The position numbers and the translations under genes are program-made. Source: Parafrankia elaeagni (GTDB taxonomy: Bacteria; Actinomycetota; Actinomycetes; Frankiales; Frankiaceae). From it: DNA of 59,216 bases. The stretch covers positions 1 to 59,216 of the forward strand of contig NZ_KB893733.1 of NCBI RefSeq assembly GCF_000374165.1, in the 5' to 3' direction. Shown here piece by piece: positions 1-10,000 of this stretch (position 1 is the stretch's first letter; each line of letters starts with the position of its first letter). The notes beneath the pieces are model-generated. The model made no database searches. It had not been told where the DNA came from and was given only the letters and a program-made list of their open reading frames with translations.

Positions 1-343
1 GGTCGCGCTTTCATCATCCGACTGGAAGGCCACTTCCGTCACTACGGCTGGCCACGTTTTCGGTAATTCGGCTGCCGGAGTTTCTCCGGTGAAGCTCTGC
101 GTCGTTTCCTCGGAATTTGATCCGGGTGTGCGTGGCCTTGATTTGTGCGGCCCATCCCGGGCGAGCGTGGCGGGATCGCATCCAACTCGCTCCGCTCCGC
201 GCAAGGCACCTTGAGGCGCCCCACAACGTGGCTACGGAACGTCACTGATCACAACCTGGTGCGATCTCTGCGCAGCCCTGGTATCCGCGGGTGTTCACAG
301 CTACGTCGTCGATCTGGCCACGCCCGACACGCCGACACTGCTC
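1..343. other. left-edge region, no recognised gene
   Basis: The + frame 2 is open from the window edge to a TGA at 212-214, about 70 codons with mixed third-position GC. It could be the 3' end of a gene outside the window, but I recognise nothing in it. From about 265 the same frame reads as SDR sequence (a CAALVSAG helix followed by a VVDL strand) leading into the truncated SDR at 344. The upstream part has no TGxxxGxG motif in any frame, so a breakpoint probably lies near 215-265. Confidence 0.3.
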
Positions 344-865
344 ATGACGCGGGTATGCAGTGAACTCGGGGTACCCCAGATACTCGTGAACTCGGCAGGA
401 GTCTACTTGGCACACAGCCTTCTAGAGACCGAGATCACATATCTGGACGAAGTCTATGCGGTCAATGTACGCGCTCCTATACTTCTCACCCGTGAGATGG
501 TCGCACGTAACATCCACGCCGGCTCGGCGGCGAGGATTGTCAATGTCGCCTCGGTGAGCGGCCAGATCGGCAGCCCAGATGCCGCCTATGGAGCATCCAA
601 AGGCGCCCTCATCGCTTTCACCCGGGGCGCGGGGCGCGCATTCGCCAGTAGCGGCATCCGCATAAATGCCGTAGCACCCGGAATCGTAGACACGGATATG
701 GCTCGCGTGATTCCGGAAGATCGCATCAGCTCCTACCTGTCCGATATTCCACTGCACCGTCTGGCATCTCCGGAGGAAGTTTCTGCGGCGGTCGCCTTCC
801 TCCTTTCCGAACAGGCCAGCTATCTTGTCGGAACGGTTGTCGACGTTAACGGCGGCATGAGCTGA
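344..865 (+). CDS. short-chain dehydrogenase/reductase, N-terminally truncated (probable remnant)
   Basis: This is the C-terminal two-thirds of a classical FabG-like SDR, a family of NAD(P)-dependent oxidoreductases of about 250 residues; only 173 remain from the first ATG. Visible motifs are NSAG after beta-4, the catalytic Ser in NVASVSG, the YGASK form of YxxxK, PGIVDTDM after beta-6 and the C-terminal DVNGGMS. The frame can be extended upstream to about 215 through a plausible helix and second strand, but a TGA at 212-214 blocks it and the TGxxxGIG cofactor loop is absent. Without that loop the protein is unlikely to bind NAD(P)H, so this is more likely a decayed gene than an active enzyme. 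It sits at the left end of the biosynthetic cluster and may once have been its ketoreductase. Confidence 0.65.
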   Translation: MTRVCSELGVPQILVNSAGVYLAHSLLETEITYLDEVYAVNVRAPILLTREMVARNIHAGSAARIVNVASVSGQIGSPDAAYGASKGALIAFTRGAGRAFASSGIRINAVAPGIVDTDMARVIPEDRISSYLSDIPLHRLASPEEVSAAVAFLLSEQASYLVGTVVDVNGGMS

Positions 866-1244
866 CCTCGCACCGGCCGGCCCACCCGGCCCATCCAGAT
901 TCCAGACTCTGACCGAGGTCCGGCCGCCGACGATCCCCGCTCCGCGGACCAGCCACCACCGCCACACGCCGCCTGCCCGCTGAGCAGAGCGGACCCGTCC
1001 AACCACGGGTCCCGACGGCCCGTCTGTCGAACGGATACTCCCCGCCGTGGTTCCTGGCGGGCATCGCGGATCATCGCGCCGCGACATTCACGCAGGCGCC
1101 GAGGGGGATGCCTCCGCCAGCGCGCAGGATTCGGCAGGGCCGCCACACAGTCCAAAGATCGGGGTGCGACCCTCCGACCCTCCCCTGCCTGACCCACACG
1201 TCCGATTCTCCATCCCACTACTCTCCTGCGAGGAAGTTTAACAT
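866..1244. other. intergenic region before the ligase gene
   Basis: This 379-bp stretch holds no convincing gene; the open frames are GC-driven. It presumably contains the promoter of the downstream cluster genes. A Shine-Dalgarno sequence GAGGAAG lies about 8 nt before the ATG at 1245, in a locally AT-richer patch (GTTTAACAT). Confidence 0.4.
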
Positions 1245-2657
1245 ATGTGGCTCCCAACAAGTCCAAAATATCGGGATTTCGTCGAGGAGTATTTTGATCT
1301 GCACGGCCGCTACGTCACGGGTGCGGTCTCCGACCAAGAACTGCACGACTGGTCGGAGAGCCAGCTACGCAAGGTTGTCGCGCTCGCCAAGGAGGGTTCT
1401 ACCTTTTACCAAAAGCAACTTGCCTCGATCGACGCCCGAAGCCTCCAGCTCGGCGACCTTCAACAGCTTCCCTTTACTACTAAGGAGGACCTGCGGAATC
1501 AGATGATGAACATGCTCAGTCGAGACCTGGACGAGGCGTGCTTCTTCTACGAGACGACCGGCACGACCGGCCGCGCCACCCCCTGCCCTCGCGATGCACG
1601 GGAGGTGATGGCAAGCAATGCGCACGTCACAGAATCCTGGCGCAATATTTTCGCGAAGCACTTTCCCGGGCGGAATCCCCGGGTCGGCCTGATGGGCCCC
1701 ACCGAGGTCCACTCCACCGGAGACACCCTTGGCGACATCGCCCGGAACGTAGAGTCGATGGTCGCCAAGATCTGGCCTTATTCGCCTGTCATGGGCTTCC
1801 GCAGGGCACTCGAGCTGATGCATCAGCTCCAACTTGACGTCATATTTTGTACCCCCAACGTCGCTATGACCCTCGCCAAGGCCGCATATTTTTACGGGTT
1901 CGATCCTCGCAAGGATTTCGCAGTGAAGGTCTGGCTAGTTACCGGAGAGCTCTGCACTCCGGCTCTCGCGCGACAGATCGACACCGCATGGGATGCCAAA
2001 ACCTACAACGCATTGTACGGGGCTCAGGAGAGTCTTGTCATCGCCTCGGCATGCGCAAACGGCCGGCTGCACCTGGCCGCACCCAATTACGTAGCCGAGC
2101 TCATCGACCCGGATACGGCGGAGCTCCTCGGTAGCTACGGCAGCGGAGAGCTTGTCGTGACGATGCTGATCGAGGGTGCCAAGCCGCTTATCCGGTATCG
2201 GACGGGCGACTACGTGCATATCGCACGGAACAACTGCGGCTGCGGCATTTTCGGGCCTCTGATCGAAATCGCGGGCCGCACTCTGGATCGGCTTGCTTTC
2301 GGAGGACGCAGCTGGCGTGCGTGGGATGTGGAGGAAGCCGTCCTTCGCGGTGTGGAATCCTGCCTCGGCTACCAGGTCGAGATCGGCCGTGACGAGCATG
2401 GCGGCGATGTGCTGCGGGTCCGGCTCGACGTCCGCCAGCGGCCCGGCCAGGCCGCGGTGCAGGCTCATGCAGCGAGGATCTCCGAACAGCTCGGCGTGCC
2501 AGCGGTGGTCGAGCACGTGGACGAGCTCGACCCGGTGACGACGACAGGGGCCTTCGTGAGCTGGAAGGCGGCCCGCATCAAGGACACACGTCACACGGAC
2601 GACAACGAGACGAAGGCAGCGGTGGCCATGGCCGGCAAGCGGGGATACCGGTCTTGA
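1245..2657 (+). CDS. PaaK-like adenylate-forming ligase (phenylacetate-CoA ligase family)
   Basis: 470 residues, close to the usual 430-450 of phenylacetate-CoA ligases, which activate aryl or other carboxylic acids as acyl-AMP and pass them to CoA or a carrier. The N-terminal helical region contains the family pattern of FYQKQL followed by DLQQLPFTTKEDLR. The P-loop is ETTGTTGRATPCP (about residues 103-115); YGAQE (about 263) replaces the usual YG-x-SE/TE; the hinge region contains RYRTGDY (about 319) with NCGCG and GR-x-LDRL after it. The start is chosen for GAGGAAG 8 nt upstream. The 3' end overlaps the BacA-like gene by TTGA. In this cluster it could load an aryl acid onto CoA or the carrier domain of the NRPS, but that is inference. 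Codons such as AAA, ATA and TTT are commoner here than in the his/trp genes. Confidence 0.8.
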   Translation: MWLPTSPKYRDFVEEYFDLHGRYVTGAVSDQELHDWSESQLRKVVALAKEGSTFYQKQLASIDARSLQLGDLQQLPFTTKEDLRNQMMNMLSRDLDEACFFYETTGTTGRATPCPRDAREVMASNAHVTESWRNIFAKHFPGRNPRVGLMGPTEVHSTGDTLGDIARNVESMVAKIWPYSPVMGFRRALELMHQLQLDVIFCTPNVAMTLAKAAYFYGFDPRKDFAVKVWLVTGELCTPALARQIDTAWDAKTYNALYGAQESLVIASACANGRLHLAAPNYVAELIDPDTAELLGSYGSGELVVTMLIEGAKPLIRYRTGDYVHIARNNCGCGIFGPLIEIAGRTLDRLAFGGRSWRAWDVEEAVLRGVESCLGYQVEIGRDEHGGDVLRVRLDVRQRPGQAAVQAHAARISEQLGVPAVVEHVDELDPVTTTGAFVSWKAARIKDTRHTDDNETKAAVAMAGKRGYRS

Positions 2658-3334
2658 CAGCGCCCGGCAAGATCGTCAAGGCACCGCGAACGGAGGAGAG
2701 CTCGATCCGCTGGGAGCCAAACCTCCTGGCAGAGGATCTGTTCGGCGATGGACTGACCGTACCGATAGCGACGCTCGGCCCCCGGGGAACATCGGCGATG
2801 GCCGCGCTGGACTGGTTCGCGGAACACGTCCAGGCCGTCCACCGGACGGTGATCCAGCCCCGGGCCTACCCGAACTTCGACGAGCTGCTCGAGGCCGTGA
2901 CCAATGGCGGGCCGCGATTCGCCCTGGTGCCCAGCGCAGCGGAATCGGCGACGCGGTTCTTCTGGTCGCCGCGGCTGCGGTTGCTCGGCTCGTTCAGCCG
3001 GCCGACACCACGCTATGGCCTGGCGGTCCGACGTGGCTCCAGCCTTCCTACAGGCTCTGCCCTGCGGGTGTCGTCGTTACCCGAGACTGAGGGGCTCATC
3101 GAGCTCCTAGAGCCCCGGTTCGCGCCTGATACCGCGGACAGCTCGCCCGGTGGCTGGACCGTGGAGTGGGTGACTGCGTCGTCGACTTACCATGCGGCGC
3201 AGCTTGCCCGCCAAGGCGCAGCCGACGTCGCCGTGACGAACGAACCGGCACGAGCAGCCTGCGGCCTGACCTTCCTGAGCAGCCGCTCCGGCATCGCCAT
3301 GATCTGGCTGCTCTTCGGACAGCGTTCTGCGTGA
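2654..3334 (+). CDS. BacA-like prephenate decarboxylase family protein
   Basis: 226 residues. It resembles bacilysin BacA, which decarboxylates prephenate without aromatisation to dihydro-4-hydroxyphenylpyruvate, and more distantly PheA-type prephenate dehydratase. Matches I can place from memory of BacA are TLGPRGTSAMAAL near residue 42, an FDELLEAV...ALVPSAAES segment, PRYGLAVRRGSS, a DVAVTNEPA segment and the C-terminal SRSGIAMIWLLF. The TRF motif of true prephenate dehydratases is absent at the C-terminus and there is no ACT domain, which favours decarboxylase over dehydratase. The TTG start overlaps the ligase stop (TTGA), implying translational coupling. No BacB, BacD or BacG partner lies in the window, so the later route is open. 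A divergent non-decarboxylase role is possible. Confidence 0.7.
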   Translation: MTAPGKIVKAPRTEESSIRWEPNLLAEDLFGDGLTVPIATLGPRGTSAMAALDWFAEHVQAVHRTVIQPRAYPNFDELLEAVTNGGPRFALVPSAAESATRFFWSPRLRLLGSFSRPTPRYGLAVRRGSSLPTGSALRVSSLPETEGLIELLEPRFAPDTADSSPGGWTVEWVTASSTYHAAQLARQGAADVAVTNEPARAACGLTFLSSRSGIAMIWLLFGQRSA

Positions 3335-3399
3335 ACTCGAAACTTACTCCCACCGGCGCAGAAAACGGTGAAGACGTTCTAGGACGTACAAGGAGCACC

Positions 3400-4734
3400 A
3401 TGAAATACGGCCCTCGACTCCTCCTGCACAACGTGACATTGCAGGAAGGATGTGGGACGGTGTCGAAACCCGCCCATTCTGTCCTGCTGGCCGGGGAACG
3501 GATCGAGGCGATCCTTCCGAGCGGCGCCGCACCACGGGACGGCGACTTCCTCTCCTGGGATCTGGCCGGTGCGACGGTGATGCCGGGGATGACACTCGGC
3601 CACACGCACATCGCTTATGTTGATGTCACCAATGCGCGGGAGACGCTGTTCAAGTACCGTGTTCCCGAGCTCGCGCTGCGTGCCGCCGGGCACGCCAGAG
3701 GTCTCCTCGAACGAGGCTACACGGCATTTGTCGGGGCCGGATCGGTGGCCGGCATCGACATGGCTCTGAAGAACGCGATCGAGGCGGGTAGCGTACCCGG
3801 GCCGCGTGTCACCCCCTGTAGTCGGGACCTGATGGTGTCCGGTCCACCGGACCGCCGGACACCTGAACTTTCGAAACGCATGCCAAGGGAACTCATGCCA
3901 GTGGTGGACCTCGTAGGCGACATGGTCACCTACACGAACGAGGAGATCGACCAGGGCGCTGAAATCATCAAAGTCTTCTCCTCCGGCGACGACACCTTCC
4001 CGAATGCCCGTTCCAAGGAGCTGCTGTTCAGCCTCGACGAACTGCGCACCGTCGTGCGGATCGCCGAGGAGCGCGGCGTGCGCGTGCGAGCCCACTCCCG
4101 TGGGATTGCCGGGATACGCAATTCCCTGCTGGCCGGGGTTCATATCATCGACCATGCGAGCTACGCGGATGACGATGCTCTGGAAAAGATTGCCGAGCGC
4201 GGCATCTTCGTCGTGCCGAGCCTTTACCAACCTGTTCGGCTGCTGGCGGCCGGCATCGAACACGGGAAATCTGTGGAGTACCTGGACGGCCTGGATTTCA
4301 ACCAAGAGATCGAGAATACGCTGACTTTCCTACCCCGCGCAGAGAAGCTAGGTCTTCGCATTGTTCCCGGCGACGACTTCGGATTTGCCTGGACACCACA
4401 CGGCACGTACGCGGAGGAACTGATTACCTACGTTGAGAGGGTGGGGATCAGCCCCGAGACGGTACTGAAGTGGGCCTGTAGGAACGGCGCGGCGCTAGCG
4501 GGCAGGGGCAAGGATGCCGGCGTTCTCGCGCCCGGCCGACTGGCCGACATTGTCGTCTGGTCACGGGACCCCGCTACCGACATCTCGGTGCTCCGGGAGC
4601 CCGACGCCCTGCGTTCGGTGCTGATCGGCGGCAGGCACGTGGCTGGACCCGAGGCACCGCCGCGCACAGCACCCGGGCAGACGGCCGATGCGCTGCCTAG
4701 GGCCACGCCCGCCACGATGGCAGCCAGCCACTAA
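3400..4734 (+). CDS. metal-dependent amidohydrolase (imidazolonepropionase/prolidase-like)
   Basis: 444 residues of the amidohydrolase superfamily (cyclic amidase, imidazolonepropionase and dipeptidase-like branch). Metal ligands of the TIM barrel are visible: GHTH (HxH) after VMPGM, a Lys in IIKVFSSG that may be the carbamylated bridging residue, His in VRAHSRG, His in IIDHASY, and Asp in VPGDDFGF. The C-terminal GVLAPGRLADIVVW closing strand of the composite beta-sandwich is also present. The ATG at 3400 is chosen because AAGGAG ends 4 nt upstream; the open frame extends further 5' but there overlaps the preceding gene. It follows the BacA-like gene by 65 bp and precedes the flavoprotein by 35 bp, so all are likely co-transcribed. 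The natural substrate is unknown; it could trim an amide or cyclic intermediate of the pathway. Confidence 0.8.
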   Translation: MKYGPRLLLHNVTLQEGCGTVSKPAHSVLLAGERIEAILPSGAAPRDGDFLSWDLAGATVMPGMTLGHTHIAYVDVTNARETLFKYRVPELALRAAGHARGLLERGYTAFVGAGSVAGIDMALKNAIEAGSVPGPRVTPCSRDLMVSGPPDRRTPELSKRMPRELMPVVDLVGDMVTYTNEEIDQGAEIIKVFSSGDDTFPNARSKELLFSLDELRTVVRIAEERGVRVRAHSRGIAGIRNSLLAGVHIIDHASYADDDALEKIAERGIFVVPSLYQPVRLLAAGIEHGKSVEYLDGLDFNQEIENTLTFLPRAEKLGLRIVPGDDFGFAWTPHGTYAEELITYVERVGISPETVLKWACRNGAALAGRGKDAGVLAPGRLADIVVWSRDPATDISVLREPDALRSVLIGGRHVAGPEAPPRTAPGQTADALPRATPATMAASH

Positions 4735-4769
4735 ACGCTCACAGTACTCCCAACCCCAGGGGAGCAGAC

Positions 4770-5489
4770 ATGCGTTTTACCTTCATTTCCGGCTCGGAAC
4801 GTGCCGGAGGAAACACGGACATGGTGGTCGACTACGCCGCCGAGGTGGTGCACCGCCTCGGCGGCGAGACAGATATAATTTCCCTCCGAGAGTTCCGGAT
4901 AAATCCATGCAGCCCATGCGGGGACTGCAATATCAGGACCACGCCATGCGCGATCGAGGACGACGTCCCAAATCTGCTGGATCGGATGGTCCAGGCAGAC
5001 GCCCTGGTATACGCGGCACCGGTGCACGGATTCGGCTTGTCGCACCTTATGCAGATTTTCCTCGAACGGGCAGGTGTCGGGTATCTGCGTTTCGATCGGC
5101 CGCTGGCCAACAAACTGGCTGGAGTCGTTGTCACCGGACGGCGCTACAGCCACTCCGACGTACATGCCCAAATAATGAACAACCTGCTGCTCAACAGGAC
5201 GATTCTGGTTGGGAGCGGTTATCCGGTCACGTTCACCGGCGGCGCTCCGGGGGATGCACTGCGGGACCAGGAGGGCTTGGACGCGCTGTGCAGCATGATC
5301 GACCGGATGGCCGAGTTCGCCCAACTGCTCGGCACACCGTCGGCCGGTGGTCGGAAAGCCCTGCCAGCACCAGCGGAGCGCAACGAGCGGGAGACCTCCC
5401 GGCTCCGCCATCTGGTTCCGCCCACCAGCAACCTGATCGCCCGGGCGCCGGAAGCGAACGGTGCGAACGTCGCCACTGCGCAGGAGTAG
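4770..5489 (+). CDS. NADPH-dependent FMN reductase / iron-sulfur flavoprotein-like
   Basis: 239 residues of flavodoxin fold (PF03358 type). The N-terminus FISGSERAGGNTD is the FMN phosphate loop (SGS-R-x-GNT). The motif CSPCGDCNIRTTPCAIEDD (about residues 47-65) carries clustered cysteines as in iron-sulfur flavoproteins, and YAAPVHGFGLSHLMQIFLER is the second flavin loop with its dimer helix. Residues after about 190 are low in conservation and rich in Arg, Ala and Pro. The start is supported by AGGGGAGC just upstream. In the cluster it could reduce a quinone, dienone or other unsaturated intermediate, which would suit a BacA-derived cyclohexadienol substrate; that link is inference. Confidence 0.75.
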   Translation: MRFTFISGSERAGGNTDMVVDYAAEVVHRLGGETDIISLREFRINPCSPCGDCNIRTTPCAIEDDVPNLLDRMVQADALVYAAPVHGFGLSHLMQIFLERAGVGYLRFDRPLANKLAGVVVTGRRYSHSDVHAQIMNNLLLNRTILVGSGYPVTFTGGAPGDALRDQEGLDALCSMIDRMAEFAQLLGTPSAGGRKALPAPAERNERETSRLRHLVPPTSNLIARAPEANGANVATAQE

Positions 5490-5683
5490 ACATGGGATGC
5501 CAGCTGGGCGCCGGGTGAACCCGAGAATCGCCCCCCCGGCCGGCTGTGGCGCCGCACGGGCCGCCGGATGCAAATCAGGCCGATGAATTCGGTGCGATTA
5601 CACGCGTCGGCAGAACGGGGCCGCAACGTGCCACCAGAATGCCACTCAGCCCTGCCCTCCGCTCACAATCCCTGGAGACATCC

Positions 5684-6895
5684 GTGCGGCTGCGCCTTGC
5701 AGTTCTCGCCCTGGGTATGTTTATCATCGGCACCGACAACTTTGTTTTTGCCGGCATTCTCGACTCCGTGGCGGACGACTTCGGCATCCCGACAAGCGCC
5801 GCGGGTCAGCTCGTCACAGTCTTCTCCCTTGCCTTCGCGCTGCTGTCTCCCGTGCTCGCCACGTTGACCGCTGGCTGGTCGCGCAACCGAGTCTTGCTGT
5901 GCGCGCTGGTGGTGTTCTCAATCGGCAATGCCGCCACAGCACTCGCCCCAAACTACCCACTCATGCTGCTCTCCCGCGTGGTGGCGGCCGCCGGCGCCGC
6001 ACTCTACACACCGAATGCCGCGGCCTCGGCGACGATGCTTGTGCCCGCCGAGCAGCGTGGTCGTGCCCTGTCCGCGGTCTCCGGGGGATTGGCGGCCGCA
6101 GCCATTCTTGGCGTACCGGCCGGTACCTGGCTGGCAGGGAGGAACTCCTGGCAGTGGGTTATGTGGGCGCTAGTGGGCTCGACGGCGGTTGTCGCGGCCG
6201 CGGTGGCTACGGCCCTGCCGAGGCTGGCTCCAGGACCAGCGGTCGGACTGCGACAGCGCCTACGGCCGCTCCGCGACAGCCGCGTCCTGGCGGTCCTTGG
6301 GGTGACCTTCCTCATCTTTCTCGGTGCGTTCACGGTGTACACCTACATCGGCGACGTACTACGACCCGTCACCGATGGCCGAGGTTCGGTCCTCGCACAA
6401 CTGCTGGTGGTCTACGGCATCGCCGGCGGGGTGGGCACCTTCATCGCCGGCCGTGCCACCGATCGCTTCGGGACGTCGGCCGTACTGATCACCGGATTGA
6501 CCGGGCTCACCGCCGGCCTGCTGCTGCTGCCGGTCACCGGCGATACCTATCCTGGTGCCGTCGTGGCGCTCGCTGTGTGGGGTGTCGCGGGATGGAGCGT
6601 CACGGTGCCGCAGCAGGCGAGGCTCCTCGGCGCCGCGCCCGAGCACGGCCCGCTGTTGATCTCGCTGAACAGCGCAGCTCTCACTCTCGGCGTGGCCGGC
6701 TCAGGCACGCTCGGTGCCTTCGGGATCGAGACGCTGGACGCCTCGTGGCTCGGACTCATCGGCGGAGCGGCCACGGGAGCTGCGCTGCTACTTGCCTGCA
6801 CTACCTACCTGCGCGGACGCATCCCTGTCGCGGCCGCCGCTGCCCCCCCGGTATCGGTGGGAACGGCGGCGAGCGCCCTGCGGGACCGCGGGTGA
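5684..6895 (+). CDS. MFS transporter, DHA1 drug efflux type
   Basis: About 403 residues with 12 predicted hydrophobic segments, the size of AraJ/Cmx-type drug:proton antiporters. The first helix runs LAVLALGMFIIGTDNFVFAG; the loop between TM2 and TM3 (LTAGWSRNR) is a weak form of motif A; later features include AAAGAALYTPNAAAS and the central basic loop RQRLRPLRDSR. The GTG at 5684 is chosen because GGAGA lies 7-10 nt upstream; an ATG at 5639 in the same frame would add 15 residues. It stands between the flavoprotein and NRPS genes on the same strand, so it is the probable exporter or self-resistance pump for the product. Confidence 0.8.
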   Translation: MRLRLAVLALGMFIIGTDNFVFAGILDSVADDFGIPTSAAGQLVTVFSLAFALLSPVLATLTAGWSRNRVLLCALVVFSIGNAATALAPNYPLMLLSRVVAAAGAALYTPNAAASATMLVPAEQRGRALSAVSGGLAAAAILGVPAGTWLAGRNSWQWVMWALVGSTAVVAAAVATALPRLAPGPAVGLRQRLRPLRDSRVLAVLGVTFLIFLGAFTVYTYIGDVLRPVTDGRGSVLAQLLVVYGIAGGVGTFIAGRATDRFGTSAVLITGLTGLTAGLLLLPVTGDTYPGAVVALAVWGVAGWSVTVPQQARLLGAAPEHGPLLISLNSAALTLGVAGSGTLGAFGIETLDASWLGLIGGAATGAALLLACTTYLRGRIPVAAAAAPPVSVGTAASALRDRG

Positions 6896-7065
6896 ACGTC
6901 CGTCCCACCGTTGACGGCTCGCCCCTCCCAGACGTCCCCGGGCCGACAGGTGCCATCAGCAAACGTCCCGTTCCACGCCTCGTGTGACGGCAGTCGTCGG
7001 TCCCCTGGCCGCAGGCTCCTACGCGCCCCCGGAACGGCGCCTCCCCACAACCGAAAGGACGCAGA

Positions 7066-10000
7066 GTGAGTGCAGCATCGCCGGCCATGCCTGATGTCTA
7101 CGTCGACCGTTGGGCAGGCATGACGCCTCGCGCCGCAGCCGTCGTGGACAGAGGCCGTTCCCACGACTGGGCCAGGCTGGCAGCCGACGTTTCCCGGCTC
7201 GCCCACAGTTGCCGGCGGCACGGTCTCGGGCCGGGCGACGTCGTACTCATGACCGGCGTTCGCTCCTACGAGGCGGTGGTAACCATCCTCGCCCTGTGGC
7301 GCGTGGGCTGCGTCTACACCCCCGTCGACGCCGAGGACACCTCCGCACGGACGCGCCAGATCATCCGCGGGGTCGGCGCCCGCGCCATCATCATCCTGAG
7401 TGACCGGCCTGTGGATGACATCGGCCTCATGACGCTGTCCTACCCGGACCTGATGCGCCAAAGCTGGGATGATCAGCCATCGCACCCTGTTGTGTTCCCC
7501 CGACCGAGCTCGGCGGCCTACATCATCCACACATCCGGCTCCTCGGGCGCCCCGAAGGGCGTCGTCAACTCCCGGGAAGGGCTGAGCCGAGCCGTCGACA
7601 GCATGAGGGAGCTTCACCTGCACGCGCGGGACCGTGTGCTGCACCACCTGCCGCTGACCTTCGACGCCTCTCTGTTCGAGATATCTCTGGCCCTCGTCTC
7701 GGGCGCGGCGCTCTGCATCGCGGCACCCGGTGTCCTCCCCGGAAGGCCATTGGAGGAGTTCCTGTCGACGGCCGGTGTCTCCGCGGTGGCGACCACGCCG
7801 TCCATTCTGCGCACTCTTCATGCCGGTCGTCTCCGTTCGGTGCGCACGGTCATCACGGGGGGCGAGCGGTGCGATGCCTCGCTCGTCGATGACTGGGCGT
7901 CAGGAAGGCATTTCTTCAACGTGTACGGACCAACGGAGGTCGCGCTCTGGACGACCTTCGATGAGGTGTTCGCCGGGTCCCCTCCCAGCATCGGAAGGCC
8001 GCTTCCGGGCCTGAAGCTGTCCATCGAGGACCGGGAGGGGCGGGTTCTCAACAACGGCGAGCAGGGCGAGCTCGTGGTCACTGGGCCCAACGTCGCCCTG
8101 GGATATCTTGACCTCGCCCAGACCACGGCCTTCTTTGGTGTCGCCGGGCAGGGCGAGCGCCGATATCGGACGGGAGACTTGGCCGTTCTACGTGACGACG
8201 GTCGATACCAGTACCTGGGGAGAGTGGACCGCCAGATCAAGGTACGCGGCTTCAGGATCGAACCCGCGGAGGTCGAGGCCGTCCTCGGCGAGCTGCCGGA
8301 GGTGCTCCAATGCCACGTGATGGCGAGGCCTGATAACCAAGGCTCGCTCGTCGCGTATGTTACACCCTCTGCGGAGCTTGTCGCGCGGACTCGATATGCC
8401 GGCTACATCGGCGCCGTCCGGAGAATGAGTGACCAGGAGTACAACGGCCGGGATGACGTCGCCGGGAAGGCCCTTGACTGGTGCCCCCCTACAGAGGCAG
8501 AACACAACGGATGGCGGTCTGGCCGGCATGGGACCACACTGCCCGTTTCCGTCGTGTCGGAGTGGCTGGAAGCAAGCACACTCCGCGTTCTGGCCGAACG
8601 GCCCCGGTCGCTCCTGGAGATAGGCTGCGGTGCCGGCTTACTTGGACGGCGGCTGCTCGCCGCATCGCGGTCCTACGTCGGCGTCGACGTGTCCGAGCCG
8701 GGGCTCGACCTTTTCCGATCGTGGCTGGCCAGGAACGGCCGGCCACCGGCCACATTGCACGCTCTTCCCGCACACGACGCCTGGGATGTCGCGGCCGAGG
8801 ACACAGATATGGTCGTCCTGAATTCCGTCGTCCAGTATTTCCCGGACGCAACCTACCTGCGAACAGTCCTTCTGCGAGCCGCCAGCCTCTTCCGAGAACA
8901 GGGCGTCATCTACCTCGGAGACCTCCGGGATATCAGGTCCGCTGCAGCGCAACTGAGATTCCGCGGACGGCTGTGCGAGGACGCCACGGCGGACGAGGTG
9001 AGCCGAACGCTCCGCGAGGAGCAGGAACTACTCGTAAATCCGGCCTGGTTCTACAGGGAACTACCCGACCACTGGAGAGTGCTCTGCCGACCCCGGTCTG
9101 GTACCCGTGACACCGAGATGGGCCGGTACCGCTACGACGTCACGATCTTCTGCCCGTCGCCGGCAGCCGACAACAGCCGGGTAAAGGAGGGTACACAGAC
9201 GCATGACGGATGGGCCTACACCGCGGATATCCCGAACCGGCGGCTGCGCGATGACGCGCTCCGCGACGGCGATCCGTCCGTAGTCGAGCGGACGGCGCTG
9301 CTCGACCCGGACGACGTCACCGCGCACGACCGCCCCGGCACGACGGCCATCGCGGTCACCTCCCTCACCGACCACCGGCTGTTTGACATCGTGCACGCCC
9401 CTCTGGAAGCGGACATGCGCGCCGTTGCAACCTTCTGTCACGAGCGCAATCTTCAGCGGGCTTCCCTCGCGCTCGATGCCGGAAGGCCGGTTGTGACCGA
9501 CCCGCTGGGGGTAGCCGTCGGTCAGGAGCTCAGGGCGACGGTACGCGCGAGTGCGGCCGCCAGACTGCCCCTCCACCTGCGGCCTTCGGTGGTGGTTCCC
9601 CTCCGTTCCTTTCCCATCACCGACCATGGCAAAGTGGATGAGAGAAAGCTTGCGCCGGAGCCAGCCTCGGCGCAACGAACAATAGCCGGCCGGACCCCCG
9701 AGGAACGCGCCCTTGCAGCCGCATGGGAGGACGTTCTCGGGACTACCGTGCCCTCGTTCTCAGCGCTGCTCAGCGATGAGGGCGCCACGTCGCTACAGCT
9801 GGTCGAACTCGTCGACCTACTGGAATCCCAGGGCTACGATTTTTCGGTCCGGGACCTTCTCGAGGATCTGCCCTTCGACCAGACAGCGCGACTGATGGCC
9901 GAATCTGGCCAGCGAACCACCGCCGGCCCACGCTGCATCAGAATGCGCAATGCGAAGGAGGCGGGCGGACCCCATCTGATCTTCGTGCATGCCCTGGGTG

